A stretch of 64,000 nt of DNA from JAZGGS01 sp963749485 (GCA_963749485.1 CAVVMV010000017.1:7324-71323); one strand, 5' to 3'; counted from the stretch's first letter, positions 7,975-17,092 are shown. Notes: generated by a model from the sequence alone, not told the origin. Numbers and translations are program-made.

Positions 7975-8574
7975 TATTCAATTAAGAATGTTTGCTGAGC
8001 TTTTAATTACAAATCGCTTTACATAACTTTGATAAATAATTTTTAGAAATTAATGGAAATATATCAGGATAATTTCTGATGTAAAACAGGAGAAAAAGAT
8101 GACAACAATAATAGATATACTTGGGAGGGAAATACTCGATTCGCGTGGTAATCCAACCCTGGAAGTTGAAGTAATGCTTGAAAGCGGAATCATTGGAAGG
8201 GCGGCTGTACCAAGCGGTGCTTCTACAGGCGAACACGAAGCAGTTGAACTTAGAGATGGCGATAAAAAAAGAAATATTCAATTAAGAATGTTTGCTGTAC
8301 TTTTAATTACAAATCGCTTTACATAACTTTGAAAAATAATTTATAAAAATTAATTGATAAATATCAGGATATTTTCTGATAGCAATATAGGAGAAGTAAA
8401 TGACAACAATAGTAGATATACTTGGCAGGGAAATACTCGATTCACGCGGTAATCCAACCCTGGAAGTTGAAGTAATGCTTGAAAGCGGAATCATTGGAAG
8501 AGCGGCTGTACCAAGCGGTGCTTCTACAGGCGAACACGAAGCGTTGAACTTAGAGATGGCGATAAAAACAGGTA
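7975..8574 (+). repeat. Tandem direct duplication of about 300 bp (enolase leader plus 5' coding end)
   Basis: Unit 1 (about 7975-8274) and unit 2 (about 8275-8574) are head-to-tail copies. Each has about 124 bases of leader beginning TATTCAATTAAGAATG, an RBS (AGGAGAA), and the first 55-60 codons of enolase. The coding parts differ at five positions, four of them silent third positions, and the leaders differ more. Unit 2 runs on into the full gene. Confidence 0.85.
8099..8326 (+). pseudogene. Truncated duplicate of the enolase N-terminus
   Basis: ATG 8099 behind CAGGAGAAA opens an enolase N-terminus (ILGREILDSRGNPTLEVEV, then PSGASTGEHEAVELRDGDKK) of about 58 residues. It then runs into the leader of the second copy and stops at 8326 after unrelated residues. 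It lacks the catalytic barrel, so it cannot be an enzyme. Its GEHEAVELRDGDK region is intact where the full-length copy has lost a base, which helps repair that copy. Confidence 0.75.
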
Positions 8575-9754
8575 CAATGGTAAAGGTGTTTTAAAAGCTG
8601 TTGAAAATGTAAATGAAAAAATTGCTGATCAGTTAATTGATTTTGATGCAGCAGACCAGGTTGGGATAGACCAGTTTTTAATTAATCTTGATGGAACAGA
8701 AAACAAAGGTGAACTTGGTGCAAATGCATTGTTAGGTATATCCCTGGCCTGTGCAAAAGCAGCTGCCGAAACTCTTGATCTGCCTCTTTACCGATACATT
8801 GGTGGAACAAATGCGCGAGTTCTTCCTGTTCCTATGATGAACATTCTTAACGGCGGCAGCCACGCAGATAATAATGTTGATTTCCAGGAATTTATGATTA
8901 TGCCCGTTGGCGCACCAAATTTTGCAGAAGCATTAAGAATGGGCGCTGAAACATTTCATGCTTTAAAATCTGTTTTAAAAGGAAAAGGTTATAACACTGC
9001 TGTTGGAGATGAAGGCGGCTTTGCACCAAATCTAAAATCGAATGATGAAGCAATTGAAGTTATACTTGAAGCAATAAACAAAACAGGTTATAAAGTTGGC
9101 GATGAAATTTCTATCGCTCTGGATCCAGCTTCAAGCGAATTCTATTTAAAAGATAAAAATGTTTATCATCTCTTCAAGTCCGATAAGTCTGAAAAATCCT
9201 CTGCTGAAATGATAGAGTATTATGAGAACTGGGTAAAGCAATATCCAATAGTATCAATTGAAGATGGTTTGGCTGAAGATGATTGGGATGGCTGGAAATT
9301 GATGACTGAAAAACTTGGTAATAAAATTCAGCTGGTTGGTGATGATCTTTTTGTAACAAATACAGCGAGGTTAAGTAAAGGAATTGAAATGGGTGTTTGT
9401 AATTCCATATTAATAAAAGTAAACCAGATTGGAACACTTACTGAAACACTTGATGCAATTGAGATGGCTAAAACAGCCGGTTACACAAACGTGATAAGTC
9501 ATCGCTCCGGCGAAACCGAAGATACAACAATTGCCGATATTGCCGTTGCAACAAACGCCGGGCAGATTAAAACCGGTTCGCTTTCCAGAACAGATAGAAT
9601 AGCAAAGTACAACCAGCTATTAAGAATAGAAGAAGAACTTGATACAACTGCTTTGTTCCCCGGAATTTCGGCAGCTGAATTACAAAGGTTAATAAAAAAT
9701 ATGCCCAATCACTTTTTATGGTTGGGCTTTATTGTCTCTAATAAAACAGATTAA
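8400..9754 (+). CDS. eno: Enolase (phosphopyruvate hydratase), with sequence indels
   Basis: Converts 2-phosphoglycerate to phosphoenolpyruvate. ATG 8400 sits behind AGGAGAAG. One base is missing at about 8542 (GAAGCGTTGAA against GAAGCAGTTGAA in the upstream duplicate); restoring it joins the N-terminal domain to GANALLGISLACAKAAAE. Barrel motifs include SIEDGLAEDDW, LVGDDLFVTN, ILIKVNQIGTLTET and SHRSGETEDTTIADIAVA. The written frame ends at 9754, but removing one base near 9676 gives the classical end ANYKG and tandem stops at 9690-9695, directly before a terminator hairpin. The true stop is therefore probably 9692. Confidence 0.93.
9703..9734 (+). terminator. Rho-independent terminator of eno
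   Basis: GCCCAA (9703-9708) pairs with TTGGGC (9722-9727), extended by a wobble and a C-G pair, followed by TTTATTGT and preceded by an A-rich run. It lies inside the last 20 codons of the frame as written, which argues that enolase really stops before it at 9692. Confidence 0.75.
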
Positions 9755-9772
9755 AAAAGTTACGAGGACATT

Positions 9773-11155
9773 ATGGCTGCAAATCAATTCCAAAAATGCG
9801 AACAGCTAATTAAGAAAAATAAAATTGAAGTAATCGATCTTAAAGCGATAGATCTTACCGGGCGGCTTCATCATATTTCCTTGCCTGTTTATGATGATAC
9901 TCTTAAAAAGATAGTAAAGGAAGGAGTTGGTTTTGATGGCTCAAGTTACGGCTTTAAAAAAGTTGAAAACAGTGATATGATACTTGTACCCGATTTAAAC
10001 ACAGCAAAGATAGACCCGTTCAGAGAAGCTCCTACGCTCAGTTTCTTTTCGCACATTATTTTAACAGATGACAAACGCAGTCCGTTTACACAGGATGGAA
10101 GATACCTGGCTAAGAAAGCCGAAGCGTACTTAAAAAAAATAACCGGCGCAGATAAATCGTGGTGGGGACCAGAATTTGAATTTTATATTTTTTCAAATGT
10201 TGAATACGATACTCGTACATCAACCTCTTATTACAAGGTTGAACATGTTGAAGAGTTTTACAAAAAGGCTTATCACGCTGCAAATCCTTTTGATGAGTAT
10301 GATGATTTCAGGGATCAACTTACAAAGCTGCTTATTCAGCAAGGTGTAAAAGTTAAGTATCATCATCACGAAGTAGGAGAAAGAGGACAGCAGGAAATCG
10401 AAACATTTTTTTCTGATCTGCTTGATACCGGCGATAACATTGTATCCACTAAATATATCCTTTTCAATTTTGCCGAAGAGAGAAATTTACATATTACACT
10501 TATGCCAAAGCCTATGTACCAGCAACCCGGCAACGGGATGCACCTGCATATGTTCCTAACAAAAAAAGGTAAGAATGTTTTTTATAAAAAAGGCGAGTAC
10601 GGAAATTTAAGTGAACTTGGCAGGTTTTTTGTCGGCGGATTATTAAAACACGGTCCGGCACTTTCAGCATTTACAAATCCAAGTACAAACTCTTATAAAA
10701 GATTAGTGCCCGGTTTTGAAGCCCCGGTTGCTCTAACATACGGAATTGGAAACAGGGCTTCCGCAATTCGTATACCCAGCTACGTAAGAAATATGGATGA
10801 AACCAGAATAGAATACCGTCCGCCGGATGCAACAATGAATCCTTACTTTGGAATGATTGCTATTCTGCTGGCTGGAATAGACGGCATTGCTAACAAAATA
10901 GATCCGGTTAAAGAAGGGTATGGTCCTTACGATAAAAACTTTATGGAAGATGATTCAATTGAAGAAATGCATTTCTTACCGAGGAATCTTGAGGAAGCAA
11001 TTGATGCACTCGAGGCAGATAATGACTTTTTAAGAAAGGGAGATATTTTTTCAGACGAGTTGCTTGAGCAATGGGTTAAAATAAAAAAGGAAGAGGTTCA
11101 TTCAATAAGTACAATCCCTCATCCGTTTGAGTATAAAATGTACTTTAATTTGTAA
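9773..11155 (+). CDS. glnA: Glutamine synthetase, type I-like
   Basis: ATP-dependent ligation of ammonia to glutamate. The 460 residues are intact. Visible family blocks are VGFDGSS (about 52-58), WGPEFEFYIF (131-140) with metal-binding Glu, PGNGMHLHMF, NPSTNSYKRLVPGFEAP (ATP/glutamate loop), RIPSY and RIEYRPPDATMNPY. The region that in enterobacterial GlnA carries the adenylylated Tyr (NLYDLP) reads EEMHFLPRNL here, with no Tyr, so control by adenylylation is not expected. RBS GAGGACAT precedes the start. The last 33 bases recur, with one mismatch, about 1 kb downstream. Confidence 0.95.
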   Translation: MAANQFQKCEQLIKKNKIEVIDLKAIDLTGRLHHISLPVYDDTLKKIVKEGVGFDGSSYGFKKVENSDMILVPDLNTAKIDPFREAPTLSFFSHIILTDDKRSPFTQDGRYLAKKAEAYLKKITGADKSWWGPEFEFYIFSNVEYDTRTSTSYYKVEHVEEFYKKAYHAANPFDEYDDFRDQLTKLLIQQGVKVKYHHHEVGERGQQEIETFFSDLLDTGDNIVSTKYILFNFAEERNLHITLMPKPMYQQPGNGMHLHMFLTKKGKNVFYKKGEYGNLSELGRFFVGGLLKHGPALSAFTNPSTNSYKRLVPGFEAPVALTYGIGNRASAIRIPSYVRNMDETRIEYRPPDATMNPYFGMIAILLAGIDGIANKIDPVKEGYGPYDKNFMEDDSIEEMHFLPRNLEEAIDALEADNDFLRKGDIFSDELLEQWVKIKKEEVHSISTIPHPFEYKMYFNL

Positions 11156-11163
11156 GGAGCTAA

Positions 11164-11966
11164 CTATGATTCTCGCAGAAAATTCAAAACACAATCTGTA
11201 AATTCTTTGGGATTCTCAATATGAATTGAATGAGCAGCGTTTTCAATGATAGAAAAACGGACATTCGGAATCGCTTGCAGTACCTTGATAGCTTTCTTCT
11301 GGAGGAAATAAAATATCTTCCTTCCCGCAGACGAACCATCGTTTCTGATTTTAATATGCAGTAACTCTTCAAACGCAGTTAAATTTCTCAATTGCCTCAA
11401 CCTGATTGGCAAACGCAATTTTACTTTGTCGATATGGGTTTTCAACTGCAATTTGAACTATGTCATTCAAATATTCTTTATCATCTAATATACGCTTGGA
11501 GAATAACCAGTAGAAAATATTTCTAAACCAAGCGTCACAATTCCATCCCAGATTCCAGATGAAAAACCCATTGACGATAAAGAGCATTATTCCTTTCAGA
11601 ATTGAATGCAGATGTACCTGCAAGCATTAATTTGGAGATAAGTTCAGGGTAGCGAATCGCACAATCCAATGCTACAAAACCCCCCATTGAATGTCCAAGA
11701 ATATTGACAGATGGCAACCCTAAATACTTGATTAAGGCAATGTAGTCATTGGTCATCTGTTGGATACTTATTTCAATGTCTTGAGGTTTTGTTCTTCCGA
11801 TACCTCTGTTATCAGGAGTTATCACAAGATGATGCTGAGAAAGTTTCTTAACGATTGAGAACCAGCTTAGGGAATCGCTGGCCATACCAGAAATAAGAAG
11901 CAGCGGTGAGCCGTTCCCCTGTATCTCGTAATGGAGATCGATATCGTTAAATTTTACACTTGGCAA
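11164..11966 (-). CDS. Alpha/beta hydrolase (broken by frameshifts)
   Basis: From TTG 11966 the protein opens PSVKFNDIDLHYEIQGNG, with the oxyanion segment LLLISGMASDSLSW and the nucleophile elbow GHSMGG, typical of the alpha/beta hydrolase superfamily. The frame breaks near 11560 and again near 11400. The later frames hold the cap region (IFYWLFSKRILDD) and the C-terminal IIENAAHSIHIENPKEF with the catalytic His, so all triad regions survive and about 267 residues would result. The substrate is unknown. It runs opposite to glnA, starts 9 bases after the glnA stop, and is bounded on the far side by a copy of the glnA tail. Confidence 0.75.
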
Positions 11967-12116
11967 CTTATATCTTCAATCTTAAATATGCTGAAATTTA
12001 TCATCTGTAATTACCAAAATGGATTGCAATAGATTCTTTTATTTGTACTCCGAAAGAAATCAATTTAAGTCAAAACATAATCTACTTATTGATTGATCGA
12101 AAAATAAGTCATACAC

Positions 12117-12149
12117 CCGTTTGAGTATAAGATGTACTTTAATTTGTAA
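12117..12149 (+). repeat. Second copy of the glnA 3' end
   Basis: CCGTTTGAGTATAAGATGTA and the following ACTTTAATTTGTAA repeat 11123-11155 (the last codons and stop of glnA) with 32 of 33 bases identical. Similarity fades upstream but AATAAGT is also shared. The two copies lie 994 bases apart and bracket the alpha/beta hydrolase gene. Confidence 0.85.
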
Positions 12150-12167
12150 ACTAGTTTTAGAATTAAT

Positions 12168-12202
12168 TAAAAAAACCCCCGCCTATGTTATTAAGCAGGG
12201 GT
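12168..12202 (-). terminator. Rho-independent terminator for the secreted-protein gene at 12227-12685
   Basis: Read on the - strand, ACCCCTGC (12202-12195) pairs with GCGGGGGT (12182-12175, one mismatch) and is followed by a run of seven T. It lies 25 bases past the stop of the - strand gene. Confidence 0.75.
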
Positions 12203-12226
12203 ATGGAAAGTGGTTTTAATTTAATG

Positions 12227-12685
12227 CTACTTTAAGAATATTTCTCTCATCACTTTTGTTCCATATATTTGTCTTAGGTTTTCATAGTTTGTAACAGTCT
12301 CATCGTATTTACCTTTCATGCTTTCTTTAATCTTCTCTTCCATTGCATCAAATTTTGCATCCCGTTCCGGATCCGGATCAAATGAAGCCATATTTTTATT
12401 CTCAATCATAAGAACAATGTTAAAATCATCTTCATTTGCAGGAGGACCAATTAATATTTTGTAAGATACAATTAACCCTTCTTTTACTGCTCCATCCATA
12501 AATGCTTTCCAGGTTTTACTAAGATCTTTCAGGTAATCATCAGCCACATTTGCGCCTGTTCTAACGAAGGTTAAACTCCAGACAGTTCCTTCATCATAAA
12601 CATCATCGTCTTGAGAATAAGTAGTAGTGCTAAGTCCCAAGACAAAGCACACAAGTAAAACAATTGTAAAATGAAATAATTTCAT
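12227..12685 (-). CDS. Secreted protein of unknown function
   Basis: 152 residues with a clear N-terminal signal peptide (MKLFHFTIVLLVCFVLGLS, then TTTYSQ near residue 25), followed by a mostly charged, helix-rich mature part: WSLTFVRTGANVADDYLKDL, FMDGAVKEGLIVSYKILIG and IMREIF-like C-terminal segments. No family is recognised. Its alpha+beta pattern and size could suit a periplasmic ferredoxin-like fold, but this is only a guess. The intact frame and its own terminator show that it is a real gene, transcribed away from the MarR gene's promoter side. Confidence 0.75.
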   Translation of the reverse strand: MKLFHFTIVLLVCFVLGLSTTTYSQDDDVYDEGTVWSLTFVRTGANVADDYLKDLSKTWKAFMDGAVKEGLIVSYKILIGPPANEDDFNIVLMIENKNMASFDPDPERDAKFDAMEEKIKESMKGKYDETVTNYENLRQIYGTKVMREIFLK

Positions 12686-12903
12686 AGCAACCTCCTATTT
12701 GGTTGTTTTAGATATAGTGAATTAATATATTAACAGAAATATGTTATAACATAAAGTACAATATTCTCCAGGTTAATACAATAACAAGTTATTATATATC
12801 ATTTATCTATCCCTGTCTGCGGAAAGCAGGTTTCTTAGTCTCAACAAAATTGTTCAAAATCATTAAATCATCTTCCATTTTTCTGCTCTAAATTCTTTTA
12901 TTA

Positions 12904-13352
12904 TTATTTTGGTTTCTGCAGCCACTTTTCTATTGCTCGGTTAAGATTTTCCATTGCAACAATTAAAGATTTATGTTGAGGAGCATCAATATCCTGCAAA
13001 ATCTCAGAATGTATATCAACAAATGCCTTAGCTAGATTATGAGTAAGTGTTTTCCCTCTCTTTGATAAAGATACCCTCATATTTCGCCGGTCAGTTTGAT
13101 CAATCTCTCTCTGCATATATCCCTTTTGTACAAGCCCATCAATTATTCTGGTTAATCTGCTCGGGCTCAGATTCATCCGCTTTGCAATTTCCTTGTTATT
13201 CAGATTTTCATCAGATCCAAATAGACGAAGGCATTTAAATTCTGCCTGGTAAAGTCCGTGCTCTTCCGCTAACCGGGCTTCCTTTTCCTGGCATAAGGTA
13301 ATAGGTTAAATGTTAGATCAGCCAGACTTTTTGCAGTTTGATTTGTGCTCAT
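12904..13352 (-). CDS. MarR-family transcriptional regulator (frameshifted)
   Basis: Winged-helix regulator. ATG 13352 opens MSTNQTAKSLADLTFNLLPY. After one indel near 13293 the frame continues EKEARLAEEHGLYQAEFKCL. The recognition part is NKEIAKRMNLSPSRLTRIIDGLVQKGY, followed by the wing DQTDRRNMRVSLSKRGKTL, the MarR DRR signature. About 149 residues. Ligand and targets are unknown; a nearby target such as the secreted-protein gene on the same strand downstream is possible but unsupported. Confidence 0.85.
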
Positions 13353-13559
13353 GGTTTCCACTAATAATTTGTAAGTATTAAAGAACTATTAACATTGTAT
13401 TGATGTGCAATGATTCTACATCTTGGCGAAGATACCATATTCTGTAAAGTATTTTGAGTAACGGATTTCCACATGTTTCTCCTAAGTGTAGAAAAACTTA
13501 TATAAACTTGCATAAATTATTTGATAGAAGCAACGAATGGTTAATGATTGGCAAGTAAT

Positions 13560-13592
13560 AAAAAACCCTTGCATAAATGATTACACAAGGGT
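13560..13592 (-). terminator. Rho-independent terminator (- strand)
   Basis: On the - strand ACCCTTG (13592-13586) and CAAGGGT (13571-13565) pair perfectly across a 14-base loop and are followed by TTTTTTATT. Nothing annotated ends here except the 24-residue frame at 13615-13687, which supports that small gene. Confidence 0.7.
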
Positions 13593-13614
13593 GGGTAAGT
13601 AAAATTTTCTTTCG

Positions 13615-13687
13615 CTACATCGTTCTAATTTTAAGATACAGCGTAACCCCCAGTACAATTAAAATTGCAATATAGACTATTAAGCAT
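13615..13687 (-). CDS. Candidate tiny membrane protein (about 23 residues, one frameshift)
   Basis: ATG 13687 follows GGTGAGGGATAAT, a good RBS. As written its frame closes after 18 codons. The frame offset by one base reads LIVYIAILIVLGVTLYLK and then IRTM with a stop at 13615: a single strongly hydrophobic helix with a positive tail. A one-base indel just after the start would join them. A strong terminator follows 23 bases later. Size and shape recall small membrane regulators such as KdpF, but no transporter genes are adjacent and no family can be assigned. Confidence 0.35.
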
Positions 13688-13999
13688 ATTATCCCTCACC
13701 ATATTGAATAGTTTGGAAATTATGCTCAATAACCATACCGCCGAGAAACACCTTTTTTATATTATTTGTTAATACTCACCTGTTTCCAAATGATAAATAT
13801 CATCTAAAATGTTTAATAATAGAGCACATTTATAAACAGTTAAGTTTACTGATTAGAAAGTAATAGGTCTATGATTGTGTGCTAGTCTCTTCGCCAGCAA
13901 TCAGCAACTCTTTTTTATTAACTCGCAAATCATTTATTTTACATAACAGATATAGTTCAGTTCATTTTTTTCTGACATACAAAATTATTCATCTACTTT
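13688..13999. other. Intergenic region, AT-rich, no gene seen
   Basis: About 310 bases between the tiny - strand frame and the + strand exporter. It should hold promoters for both directions. A 15-codon frame (MVIEHNFQTIQYGEG) on the - strand ends two bases before the tiny gene's ATG and could be a leader peptide, which is unsupported beyond its position. No strong repeat or RNA structure was recognised. Confidence 0.4.
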
Positions 14000-14891
14000 A
14001 TGGCTTATCTCGGTGAAATCAGCGCAATAATAACTGCTTTCCTCTGGTCGGGAACTTCCTTTGCGTTTACTAATGCTGCCAAAAGAATTGGCTCACTTCA
14101 ATTAAATGTTAACAGGATAATCCTTGCAACCATATTCCTTTTTTTTATAATAATAATTGCAAACATTAATTACGATCTAAGTGCTGAGCAAATTTATTAT
14201 TTAGCTTTAAGCGGATTTGTTGGATTGGTTTTAGGAGATTCATTTTTATTTAAATCGTTTCAGCTAATCGGTGCAAGGTTGGGCATGCTTATAATGGCGC
14301 TTGTTCCGGCATTCAGTTCAGTTCTTGCTCTTAGTTTTTCTTAATGAAAATCTTTCACTAATATCAGTTACCGGGATGACAATTACTCTTTCCGGAATAA
14401 GCGTTGTTATCCTGGAAAGAAGTAAAAGTTCAGAATCAATTTTTAAAACAAACAAGTTAGGTATTCTTTACGGTGTGCTTGGTGCATTGGGGCAGGCATC
14501 AGGATTAGTGCTTGCAAAATTTGCCTTTGAAGCTGGAAGCATAAATGGATTTGTTGCTACATTTGTTCGTCTGCTTGCGGCTGTGGTTATTATTTTTCCG
14601 CTTGCCCTGCTTTTTAGAAGATATAAAAATCCAATTAAGGTTTACACAAAAGATACCAAAGCATTGTGGGCAACTCTGGTTGGAACTATACTTGGTCCTG
14701 TGCTGGGAATTACCGGAAGTTTAATTGCTATTGCAAATGCACAAATCGGAATTGCTTCCACGTTGATGTCCACTATGCCGATAATTATGCTTCCTATTGT
14801 TCGATACTACTATAAAGAAAAATTAGGCTGGCGGGCAATTGTAGGTGCTTTGATTGCAGTTGTTGGGGTTGCAATACTCTTCTTAGTTTAA
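14000..14891 (+). CDS. EamA/DMT-family exporter (one frameshift)
   Basis: Ten-helix transporter with two EamA repeats. Repeat 1 opens AYLGEISAIITAFLWSGTSF; repeat 2 contains GILYGVLGALGQASGLVLAK and ends WRAIVGALIAVVGVAILFLV. The break near 14340 falls exactly at the end of the repeat 1 segment VPAFSSVLALSF, which should continue LNENLSLISVTGMTITL. The joined protein has about 296 residues. The substrate is not predictable. It is not closely similar to the DMT gene at 7019-7907 by eye. The gene stands alone and is convergent with the macro-domain gene, with stops two bases apart. Confidence 0.87.
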
Positions 14892-14892
14892 T

Positions 14893-15420
14893 CTATAACT
14901 TCAATTCTGCTTTGTAAGATTCAAATGTTTTATCATCAAAGCAAACAAAAATAATTTTTTCAATTGAGTTATCAGATTTTAAAAAATTCTTTACTTCTTA
15001 ATAGCAATCTTTACTGCACGCTCTAAAGGAAAGCGATAAATTCCTGTGCTTATTGCAGGGAATGCAATTGTTTTTATTCCATTTTCAATTGCAAGTTTAA
15101 GTGAGTTGCGATAGCAATTTGCCAGCAGCTCATCTTCGTTATGATTTCCTCCATTCCAAACAGGACCAACAGTGTGAATAACAAACTTTGCCGGAAGGTT
15201 ATAACCTTTTGTAATTTTTGCTTCTGCCTGTTGAGCAGCCATTTAAGAGTTTTGCACTCTTTTAGTAATTCCGGTCCTGCAGCACGATGAATTGCACCAT
15301 CAACTCCTCCTCCGCCAAGCAGTGATGTGTTTGCTGCGTTAACAATTGCATCAACTTTAAGTTTAGTTATATCGCCTTTGTGGATTTCTATTTTATTAAT
15401 TATTTTTTACTAATAATCAT
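14893..15420 (-). CDS. Macro-domain (ADP-ribose-binding) protein, several frameshifts
   Basis: Reading across frames gives IEIHKGDITKLKVDAIVNAA, then NTSLLGGGGVDGAIHRAAGPELL, KITKGYNLPAKFVIHTVGPVW and TIAFPAISTGIYRFPLERAV, all diagnostic of MacroD-like O-acetyl-ADP-ribose deacetylase/ADP-ribosylhydrolase proteins. The GGGGVDGAIH loop binds the distal ribose. Breaks lie near 15400 (a T run), 15240 and 15000; the final frame runs to TAG at 14893. About 175 residues, the normal size. It removes ADP-ribose adducts or deacetylates OAADPr in related bacteria; the cellular target here is unknown. Confidence 0.85.
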
Positions 15421-15423
15421 TTT

Positions 15424-15648
15424 TTACAAATGATGTGATTCATTTACAGCAGAGAAGATAATTTTGCCTGTCAATGTTAAACTGGAATCAAAGTTATAAT
15501 CAATTGACTGGTTGAAGCTGAACGCAAAATCTTTTGATGTCTCTGCAGCAGTCTTTAAACCACTTATAAATTCATTTTCATTAGGTTGTGCAAAAAAATG
15601 TATTTGAATTAGAAAGCTTGCCAGTAAAACTAAAAGTATTTTATTCAT
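15424..15648 (-). CDS. Small secreted protein of unknown function, possibly truncated
   Basis: From ATG 15648 the product MNKILLVLLASFLIQIHFFA is a signal peptide, followed by about 55 residues including GLKTAAETSKDFAFSF and LTLTGKIIFSAVNES. The stop falls at 15424, four bases from the macro gene's start. Given the frequent indels here the mature part may be cut short. The frame can also be read from further upstream, but the signal peptide fixes this start. No family recognised. Confidence 0.5.
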   Translation of the reverse strand: MNKILLVLLASFLIQIHFFAQPNENEFISGLKTAAETSKDFAFSFNQSIDYNFDSSLTLTGKIIFSAVNESHHL

Positions 15649-15694
15649 AGAAATGAAAATAAAGGAGTAATCCCATTGCAGCAAAACCATTTTC

Positions 15695-17092
15695 CTATTT
15701 CTGAATGTTATACTCAAGTAAACCCAAAGAAGCGTAAGAAACGAAAGGAGGCATTGGAAAATATTGAACGGCTAATGTATCAAATCCAATGTTTTTGATT
15801 AAATCATATTTTAAGAAATCAAAGTCATGTTCAATAAAAATAGAAATAGTATCCGGTGAATTAACTGGATAAGTTATCCTGGGTTTTGTAATACCTGTCC
15901 AATTTAATGTTTCGAAAAACCATTTAAGTAAAGAGATATCACTACCGGTTGCTGAATTTAAGGAAAGGATCCCATCATTAGTGTTAAGAGTTAATTCTGC
16001 AATTTCATTGTAAAGATAAATTGTATCTCTTGGGGTTCCCCCTACCTTTTCTATCTTTAATCCTGTAAAATCTGTTACTATTTTGAACCAGGAACTATCG
16101 TATGCTAAATCTGTTAATTCCCACCATTCCTCTCCTTCGTAATCATACCAAATGAAATCTCCGCCGGGATAATATTCTCCATAGTATTTCCACTTATTTC
16201 CAACGTTTAACGGGAAGTAATTAACGGTTTTATATAAGAAAAGCTCGAGATTAGTAGTAAGACCAAAATACATTGTAGTATCTAAGTTGATATATTGCAC
16301 TTTGTTAACAACTATCCTCACCGTTTCATTATATGTGCTTGTTACCAATCTAAAGAATCCTTCATCATTGGTTGTAACAATGTTCTCAACACCGCCCGAA
16401 TAAATTTTTAAGTCACAGTAAGGAGAGGGAAATATACCATCTTCATTTATCTTAAATAATCTGCCTGAAACTTCGATCTTGTTGAAAATTATTTGAATCC
16501 ATAGATATTGGGCAGAACTTCTTTGAATAGTTGTATCAATTGTTTCAAATAGCTCTTTTTCAAACAACAATCTAATGCTAGGATCTTTTGTTGTCACATC
16601 CCCTGAAAAATCACCATTTTGATCCGAGTAAATGACGGTCGTTCCCTCACTTGTTATAATGGAAATCTTGCAACTATCTGAGGTGTGGTTACCACCTAAG
16701 GGTCTGTATTCCCAGACTACTCCCGTAACAGAACCATTAGCCGCATTCATTATGAAGGAGAGAGAGTCTACATTATTTCGGTGTAAAACTGAATCAATTG
16801 TTGAAAATCCTGCTTTCTCTAACTTTAGTCTAAATGTATCATCGCTTGTAATTAGTGTATCGAGGAAAACTCCGTTGGAGTCAGTCTGTGAGACTACAGT
16901 AGAGTTAGTAGCAATTAAAGATACGTTGCAGTCCGCAAGAGGTTGTGTGCCAGATGGCATTAACTCATTAACTTTGCCAGTTACAACAACTGTAAAGACA
17001 TCTTTTTCTTTCTGTGGTTCTGTTGGCTCACTGCAGTATGTTGAAAAAAATAATAAAGCTGTAATTGATAAAAAAATTGTTAAGGATTTCAT
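15695..17092 (-). CDS. Lipoprotein with carboxypeptidase-regulatory-like repeats
   Basis: 465 residues. The signal MKSLTIFLSITALLFFSTYC ends in a lipobox with Cys20. Three tandem beta-sandwich units follow (about 38-115, 118-190 and 198-285), each with a ...V.G.V...G.P...C.V.I..... pattern and a NGVF/NGDF/EGFF turn, typical of CarboxypepD_reg-like domains. The C-terminal half (YFPLNVGNKWKYYGEYYPGG onward) resembles the secreted NVGNxWxY domains common in Bacteroidota. Anchored on the cell surface or in the periplasm; function unknown, probably carbohydrate or protein binding. The frame is intact, unlike many neighbours. Confidence 0.75.
   Translation of the reverse strand: MKSLTIFLSITALLFFSTYCSEPTEPQKEKDVFTVVVTGKVNELMPSGTQPLADCNVSLIATNSTVVSQTDSNGVFLDTLITSDDTFRLKLEKAGFSTIDSVLHRNNVDSLSFIMNAANGSVTGVVWEYRPLGGNHTSDSCKISIITSEGTTVIYSDQNGDFSGDVTTKDPSIRLLFEKELFETIDTTIQRSSAQYLWIQIIFNKIEVSGRLFKINEDGIFPSPYCDLKIYSGGVENIVTTNDEGFFRLVTSTYNETVRIVVNKVQYINLDTTMYFGLTTNLELFLYKTVNYFPLNVGNKWKYYGEYYPGGDFIWYDYEGEEWWELTDLAYDSSWFKIVTDFTGLKIEKVGGTPRDTIYLYNEIAELTLNTNDGILSLNSATGSDISLLKWFFETLNWTGITKPRITYPVNSPDTISIFIEHDFDFLKYDLIKNIGFDTLAVQYFPMPPFVSYASLGLLEYNIQK

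Noticed and set aside
8542..8600. Programmed frameshift in enolase
   Set aside because: There is no slippery heptamer with a downstream pseudoknot, and the upstream duplicate has the intact reading (GCAGTT against GCGTT), so a single-base loss is simpler.
13380..13560. Additional gene between the MarR start and the - strand terminator
   Set aside because: No frame longer than about 20 codons with an RBS on either strand; the sequence is best read as the MarR promoter region.
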